A program made the position numbers and the translations under genes. Under the pieces are notes generated by a model, which saw only the letters and a list, made by a program, of their open reading frames with translations, was not told where the DNA came from and made no database searches. Below, in pieces: positions 58,669 through 64,000 of a stretch of DNA of 64,000 nt. Source of the DNA: Dreissena polymorpha (Eukaryota > Mollusca > Bivalvia > Myida > Dreissenidae); the NCBI RefSeq assembly GCF_020536995.1, contig NC_068355.1, positions 4,023,264 through 4,087,263 of the forward strand, given 5' to 3'. How positions within the stretch are numbered: position 1 is the first letter of the stretch; each line of letters begins with the position of its first letter.

Positions 58669-58776
58669 TCTGGCACGAGTTGTCATATCATACCGTATTT
58701 TATTAAACGAATTTCCTGGACGAGTTTAATAAAATATAGTATTATATGACAACGAGTGTCAGATCTATTTTATCAC
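58669..58776. repeat. Long palindrome (foldback), arms about 45 bp
   Basis: The left arm starts GATCTGGCACGAGTTGTCAT and the right arm ends ATGACAACGAGTGTCAGATC. The centre reads TTTATTAAACGAATTTCCTG then GACGAGTTTAATAAA. Palindromes with GTTGTCATATAATAC words recur in bivalve genomes (recall). The flanks to about 59030 continue in repeat-like text with CCAAT words and ATTACACATGTGTAAT. Confidence 0.75.
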
Positions 58777-58844
58777 ATGCTTTTGAATTAGCAAATTAAA
58801 TAAATATTTACGTAAACATAATGATAAATCCCGAATGTTGTTTA

Positions 58845-58935
58845 CATTTCGTGACGTCATTTGACGTTGCAACGTCATTTCAGCAAAATTACAAAATGCG
58901 ATTGGTCAATCAACGAAAACTAAGCCAATGAAAAC
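58845..58935. promoter_or_regulatory. Cluster of CRE-like and CCAAT words
   Basis: GTGACGTCATTTGACGTTGCAACGTCATTT holds one perfect CRE (TGACGTCA) and two half-sites. It is followed by GCGATTGGTCAATCA and AAGCCAATGA. Such clusters mark CREB/ATF and NF-Y binding in animals, but this one lies within repeat-like sequence, so function is uncertain. Confidence 0.35.
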
Positions 58936-59092
58936 GCTTAAAAATGTTGTATTACACATGTGTAATATAAAAAAAATATGTTATGGTTGTATTACATGGG
59001 AAACAGGGTATAGCATGTGATAAATATTAATACGTAAAAATGCAAAACCGTGCCTTAAGTAAAAATGGTTGAGAAAGTAATTTCACACTTAC

Positions 59093-59173
59093 AAAATAAG
59101 TATGAACCTTTTCCTTCTCCGTTTCTGTTGGAGTCATATCACCCCATTTAAATTGATTTACGACCCCACTCAT
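59093..59173 (-). CDS. Putative first coding exon, unknown protein
   Basis: An ATG followed by 27 codons reads MSGVVNQFKWGDMTPTETEK, then EKVHTYF. It ends at a strong donor, GTAAGTGTG, between codons. The acidic/Lys-rich, low-bias peptide and perfect donor suggest a real exon. An RPAP3 5' exon would sit on this side and strand, but the sequence does not resemble the known RPAP3 N-terminus. A promoter-like block at 59890-59935 lies about 0.7 kb upstream. Confidence 0.4.
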
Positions 59174-59889
59174 GAAAACTTGATAGACAAATTTATTTCA
59201 TGATAGACCCCGTAAAACTTTGAGAAAAAAACGTTTGTTATACTTTAATATAGATCTACTTCAGACCATTGTTTTTTCGTTTCTATTTCTTTATATGATA
59301 CCATTGTTCTGTCAACTTTTGTTATACGCATGGTTTATTTTGATGTTTCAAAAGAAATGACGCTGGAATGAAAATTATAGGTAATTCACGATAGGTAGAC
59401 ACTTGTAACTGAATATGTCATTATTGTTAAACACGTGTACATATTTATTTTGAATCCTATACTAGAAGTGATAATTCAACTATTGTTTTCTTCGTACGCA
59501 GATAAAACATAAAAAATATGGATTGTATTTTGACATATTACTATACATTTTTTCCAGGTTTGTTTGATTATATGGAAATATATTAAACATTATAGTTTCT
59601 ACTGAAATGGTTGTTGAAAGTCAAATTATAAATAATTCGTTCAAAAAATCAACCATAATTCAAATATAAATTTAAAGTCACAGTAAACTTACAAATTTAT
59701 TTCAATTTTACATCGACAGGCGCCCAGTAAATATACCTTATGTGCAACTCGACTTATCACTAAGTAAAACTAACTCTTTACTGTAATCTACACTTGTGTC
59801 ACATACATTTTCGTACGTTAGCGTGAAATTTGATGTAATAGTAATTTTAATGATAATACATAACCCCGTTTTAGGTCACTTTTATCCGT

Positions 59890-59935
59890 ACCACGTGCAA
59901 ATCAGCTGAAAAGAGCTACGAATGACGTCTATTGG
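59890..59935 (-). promoter_or_regulatory. Compact block of promoter motifs
   Basis: Within 46 bp: CCACGTGCAAAT (E-box CACGTG overlapping an octamer-like ATTTGCAC on the other strand), CAGCTG, TGACGTC and ATTGG. It could serve the minus-strand exon at 59093-59173. Motif evidence only. Confidence 0.3.
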
Positions 59936-60603
59936 AGCTTAGTAAGGGTTATTTATAGTTCGTGTAAGTAGACTCAATATAAAGTTATTTGATTATTTTA
60001 ATGAAAAGGACATTTTGTTCATGACACGCAATGAAACGAAGTGTTCAATAGTATTTTCAATTGTAGTGTTTTGTCGTAAATATATTCATAACTTTGTGTT
60101 ATCCCCATCGGGATGCGGTAGTTAATGGTGGACATTGAACCAGTGTTGTTAAGTTTACATAAAATACATAAGACAATTTAATTCCCCATATATATGTCAT
60201 AAGTGATATAAGTTAGTAAATGCCAAAAAAGCAAAAGAGACAGAATCCTTTTAAACAAATAAGTGTCAACCTTTAAGTTCCTAAATTTTAATATAGTATA
60301 CAAACATGGTCCTTGATGTAATGATTTTAAAAATTGTCTCTTATTATGTTATATATTCATAACACTTATTGTCTGTAATTGTCCTTATTATAATAATTAT
60401 GAATACAATTGTTTTGTGATAACAGTGGTTTAACTCAAATATTCAGTTTTTCATGACGCTGTTACGGTTTTTCAGTCTTATGTTGATCACAATAACGAAT
60501 TAGGTGCGCGTCTGTAAACATAACGCTATATAGCGTACTTTGAATAATTAACATTTTATAAAATGTCTTTTTGTATGATTTTTATTAAAACAATGCAATA
60601 TAA
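59936..60603. other. Non-coding
   Basis: AT-rich, with no exon, RNA gene or repeat array recognised. Confidence 0.4.
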
Positions 60604-60812
60604 TATGACCCGCATTGTGCGAAAAGGGGTCTTATGCCATATGCGAGCAGCGTATCTCCAGACCAACCTACGCAAACCATCAGTCTAGCCAGGAGCATCG
60701 CTCTCCGCTATAGTCACGCAAGGTTTGTGGTCTCATTAACGGATATACCAGCAGAATGGTCTGAAGCTACGCTGGTCGCAAATGTCTGAAGACCCTTTTA
60801 AGCACAAAGCGT
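60604..60812 (+). repeat. Dreissenid-type dispersed repeat (GCATTGTGCGAAAAGGGGTC family)
   Basis: Starts ATGACCCGCATTGTGCGAAA and contains CAGCGTATCTCCAGACCAAC. It ends with AGACCCTTTTAAGCACAAAGCG, an imperfect inverse of the start. A reverse, more diverged copy lies at 21714-21838. I recall the family as abundant in Dreissena and other heterodont bivalves. Non-coding. Confidence 0.75.
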
Positions 60813-60995
60813 CGTGAAATGTCAGTTATATCATTGGCGATACGGTTCTTCGTATTTAAAAAAAACACAGAAACACTCGAATTCACATGACAAACAATAT
60901 ATTTTATTATTTTGTTGCATTTATTTTCCAACATGTGTACAGTATTATTTATATGATAAATAAATTTCACCAATTCAGACATAAAGCAGTCAATA

Positions 60996-61442
60996 GTGTT
61001 CACAGATCATTGTTTCACATTAAATGATCATAGCAAAGATAAACGTCAATATCAAAATGACACAATAACACAATGCATCATTAATGACCAAAGCACCAAT
61101 TTAAAACCACAATTTGTTTATGGAGAAAACACAGCATTACAGATTAAGTATAATTCAAACTACCAATGCACCACATATGACTTGAATGATTTATATGGGT
61201 TTTTTTGTATTGTCGATATGAATAACATTAATTTAAACACATTTGAATTTCAGCTTGAAGCATTTCCACAGTCCAATGCATTTGAATCGTGCCAAGCAAG
61301 CAAACATAAACATGATGATTCTAAATGCCATATTAAGCAAAGCAAACGAAGTTTTCAAAACACAATAGAAAACAATAATCTTGTGCAAAAACAATTCAAT
61401 ATGCAGTTCCATTGTTTTTCTTTTATAAATCATGATATCTAA
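60996..61442 (+). CDS. Hypothetical 148-codon reading frame
   Basis: The frame runs from ATG to the TAA adjoining the 28-bp array. The peptide is rich in Asn, Gln, His and Lys, with no signal peptide, domain or membrane segment that I can see. AT-rich composition alone could leave such a frame open. I list it because its length is unusual for the window, not because I recognise it. Confidence 0.2.
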   Translation: MFTDHCFTLNDHSKDKRQYQNDTITQCIINDQSTNLKPQFVYGENTALQIKYNSNYQCTTYDLNDLYGFFCIVDMNNINLNTFEFQLEAFPQSNAFESCQASKHKHDDSKCHIKQSKRSFQNTIENNNLVQKQFNMQFHCFSFINHDI

Positions 61443-61638
61443 GCTACTCTTAGAGATAAGACTACATGGTTCTACTCTTAGAGATAAGACTACATGGTTC
61501 TACTCTTAGAGATCAGACTACATGGTTCTACTCTTAGAGATAAGACTACATGGTTCTACTCTTAGAGATAAGACTACATGGTTCTACTCTTAGAGATCAG
61601 ACTACATGGTTCTACTCTTAGAGATCAGACTACATGGT
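61443..61638. repeat. 28-bp tandem array, seven units
   Basis: The unit begins TCTACTCTTAGAGATAAGAC and continues TACATGGT. Units differ only at GATAAG/GATCAG, in the order A-A-C-A-A-C-C, which suggests block duplication. It begins right after the hypothetical frame at 60996-61442 and lies about 360 bp beyond the 3' end of the leucine-rich-repeat gene. Confidence 0.92.
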
Positions 61639-61997
61639 TCGGAGCACAGCTCTTATCCAATCTTACGTCATATTTTATTTGATACTGAAACCATTTGATG
61701 ATACATTAATCGATATATCTGTTATTCTTATTATTCAAGGTTTTAATGCCTGTATTTTTTTTTACGTGTTTATGTTTTAATAAAACAATAACTTCATCTC
61801 AACATTCGCTTAAACCTTCGCCGGAAGTTATAAACTCAAAATTCTTACCTGTCTAGAAGTGCTGTACTTGTAACAACTTTTGTCAAACTTATAAGGGAGG
61901 CACCCGCTGCAAGGGAATTGCATGACAATATGTATAGCAGTCGACACTTAGCAAAATAGCAACAAAATACAATATAAATAAAATAAAGATTTAAATG

Positions 61998-63540
61998 TCA
62001 ATCACTCGGATGAGTGTCGAAACGTTGTATTGTCAGAACTTGTAGCGTACAGTTATCATTTTTGCACGGGTTAACACATACCGCGATTGATGTCGGTCTT
62101 GATAAACTGATCAATCCGAGTAGTATTGTGGAAGACACAGTCCAATTCTTCAGACTGGCCAGTAGTATTGTGGAAGACACAGTCCAATTCTTCAGACTGG
62201 CCAGTAGTATTGTGGAAGACACAGTCCAATTCTTCAGACTGGCCAGTAGTATTGTGGAAGACACAGTCCAATTCTTCAGACTGGCCAGTTCGAACGTGCA
62301 TTCGATGTTATTGTCTTCAATGAATAAATAATGTAGATCCGGTAACATGGTAACGGCGGAAGGTATGGTGGTAAGAAGCGTATGCGACAAGTATATGTCC
62401 GTGAGTTGCATGTTGTTTTGAAATGCCCTGTTCGTGATGAACTGGATAGGATTGCCTGCTAGATTAATTTCTTTTAGACTGCGTAAACCAATAAGGTCAT
62501 TGTCCTTGATGAATTCTATTAAATTGTCTTTAAGGTTCAATGCATACATACTTTTAAAAGCATTCACGCCACTGGGTATTTGCCTAAACGAGTTGTTAGT
62601 TAATTCAAGCTGCAATACACTGAAATTATCGACAAATTTATCTGCATTCATGAACCGCATATCGTTGTGGACCATATAAATGGCTTCTACAGCTGGAAAC
62701 ATTGTAAAAATGTTTGGGAAAAAAATCAACACGATTGCTTCGATAATCTATCCTTGTGACGTGTAGCGTTCCGGATATATGACTGCATGGTTCGAAGACG
62801 TCCGACTTGCTTTCGTTTAACAAGTAATTGTTATCAATCTGTAATGATGAAAGGGCAGAAAGAGTACATATTGCATTTGGGATTTTTCTAAAATTAGAGC
62901 CCATTATAGCCAATGACGTCACATTTGTAAGTCCACGAAATGCGCTTGAATCCAAAAACTGAAAAGGTATATCGTACAGCTCAAGGTCTGTAAGTTTATA
63001 TAAGAAATGAAGTTCGGTCGGCCATTGCTTGAAAGAGGCCATTCCGACGCTAAATTCATCCAGAGAATGTCCAATTTTAGCCATGACTGAAGGATTCAAT
63101 GACAAAAGTGGGTTTTCATACAGAGTTAATTGTCTAAGATAGATAATCGAACTTATAGCCTCTGGTAGATGGTTAAGACTATTTTTGTGCAAATATAATC
63201 CAATTATATTGGCTTCTATTCCACGAAAAGCGTATTCGTCAATTTGAGAGATGCTGTTGTTGTTAAGCCCTATATGGTATGAACAACCCGGGTTGCGCAA
63301 CTGAATAAAGGCATCGTTTCCAATAACGGTAAGATAGTTGTTACTCAAGCTAAGTACATTAAAGCAAACATTTGTATAGCCTGTCAAGTTGAAGACGGGG
63401 ATTGAATGTAATGCCTTGGCGATACAATTAATGGAATAGCCTGTGAAGAAGCCAAAGTCTCGTGAGCAAGGATCCAAGTTTGTGTCCAGAAGAAATCCGT
63501 AAACACATGCTGCGAGAAACACGATCAGGACCCCGATCAT
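61998..63540 (-). CDS. Secreted leucine-rich-repeat protein with one frame break
   Basis: The start MIGVLIVFLAACVYG is a clear signal peptide. Its ATG directly follows an acceptor-like TGTTTGTTTTACAG, so a 5' UTR intron is likely, and an ATG five codons upstream is less likely. LRRNT-like cysteines (DPCSRDFG...INC) follow, then about a dozen LRRs such as VLSLSNNYLTVI, IGLYLHKNSLNHLP, LQLELTNNSFRQIP and INLAGNPIQFI. No transmembrane segment is seen, so it is probably secreted. Near the T7 run (about 62727-62733) the frame shifts: the first part ends after ~300 codons and the LRRs resume one frame over. The 1,543-nt span is one base more than a multiple of three, as a single inserted base would give. 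Four identical 42-bp units (62119-62286) add ASLKNWTVSSTILL four times near the C-terminus. It is either a recent pseudogene or a homopolymer sequencing error. Confidence 0.8.
62119..62286 (-). repeat. 42-bp in-frame tandem repeat, four identical units
   Basis: Four perfect copies on the minus strand encode ASLKNWTVSSTILL. Each carries an NWT glycosylation sequon. Perfect identity implies very recent expansion or homogenisation within the LRR gene. Confidence 0.95.
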
Positions 63541-63760
63541 CTGTAAAACAAACATGGTGTTTCAGTATAGAATTCATAAGGTTGATATTGTTCAACTGTT
63601 TACGTCAAAGGCAATCAATTGCAAGTTTCATCAGACACACTCAATTACAGAAGAATCATAATCTGTATTTATTTGCAAAGCCGCATATGCCCGTCGACGA
63701 ATATTCTACTCATATATAATACCACATCAATGCGTTAAAAAGCATCGTATATCGTCGTTT

Positions 63761-63794
<34 letters not shown>

Positions 63795-64000
63795 GTTAAA
63801 ATGTTTGCCATAATTTAGTAACTGAAATAATGCTGTATATGTAATACCTTTCCAACAATAATGTGTTGAATTACATGCATCATACTTTGATTTGGAAAAA
63901 AGGGAAAGGTCTAAAGCCGTTATTACTGACGAGAACAACCCGCGTTTAAAGCACGTTAAAGTTTAAACGGTAAAGGCGCTGACATGTTGTTGACATGTTG
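63541..64000. other. Upstream of the LRR gene; (TCG)n microsatellite
   Basis: 63752-63793 is a TCG/CGT trinucleotide tract. No further exon was recognised. The acceptor-like sequence at 63541-63554 implies that a 5' exon lies to the right, possibly outside the window. Confidence 0.45.

Overview
The window looks like nuclear DNA of a bivalve mollusc, most like a dreissenid mussel (Dreissena). It is AT-rich and gene-poor. Many short repeats resemble families I remember from dreissenid and related bivalve genomes, and the few recognisable host exons read as animal genes with GT-AG introns. The species call rests on recall of repeat families, not on a computed match.

Host genes. All of the clearer ones lie on the minus strand. 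(1) Bases 1-168: the open 5' end of an unknown coding sequence. (2) 15.37-15.91 kb: two coding-looking exons of unknown family. (3) 23.57-24.16 kb: two exons of a lustrin-type cysteine-rich protein. (4) 50.20-51.57 kb: two consecutive exons of RPAP3, the TPR cochaperone of the R2TP complex. An LTR element lies downstream of them and an L1-Tx1 LINE upstream. (5) 59.09-59.17 kb: a short first coding exon of unknown family. (6) 62.00-63.54 kb: a secreted leucine-rich-repeat protein with four identical 14-residue insert repeats and one apparent 1-base frame break. On the plus strand, 30.83-31.27 kb holds a promoter-like block and a tiny two-exon reading frame.

Mobile elements. There are four LINE copies: an RNase-H-bearing type at 3.2-5.25 kb (-), CR1/RTE-like 3' ends at 6.6-8.04 kb (+) and 19.85-20.6 kb (-), and a nearly full-length L1-Tx1 ORF2 at 52.0-55.8 kb (-). 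A decayed DIRS-type retroelement lies at 13.5-15.06 kb. A Ty3/Gypsy-type element with two 677-bp LTRs fills 39,963-49,882 (-) and carries a nested TIR element at 44,828-45,892. Non-autonomous DNA elements include a foldback at 8,181-8,617 and a hAT-like element at 22,043-23,236 with an exact 8-bp target duplication. Several SINE- or MITE-like dispersed repeats are also present.

Tandem arrays. These include a degenerate ~200-bp array (9.3-10.3 kb), a ~60-bp minisatellite (10.7-11.2 kb), a ~745-bp two-unit duplication (16.4-17.65 kb), a ~17-bp array built on GGTACGAAAAA (25.5-26.0 kb), and a 28-bp array (61.44-61.64 kb).

The most unusual structure is a pair of composite cassettes at 18.06-19.46 kb and 36.16-38.35 kb. 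They share three sequence modules and a short hairpin with one compensatory base-pair change. Each carries a different tRNA-like gene: a degenerate tRNA-Val(CAC) in the first, and a well-formed tRNA-Phe(GAA) with a 17-nt intron in the second.
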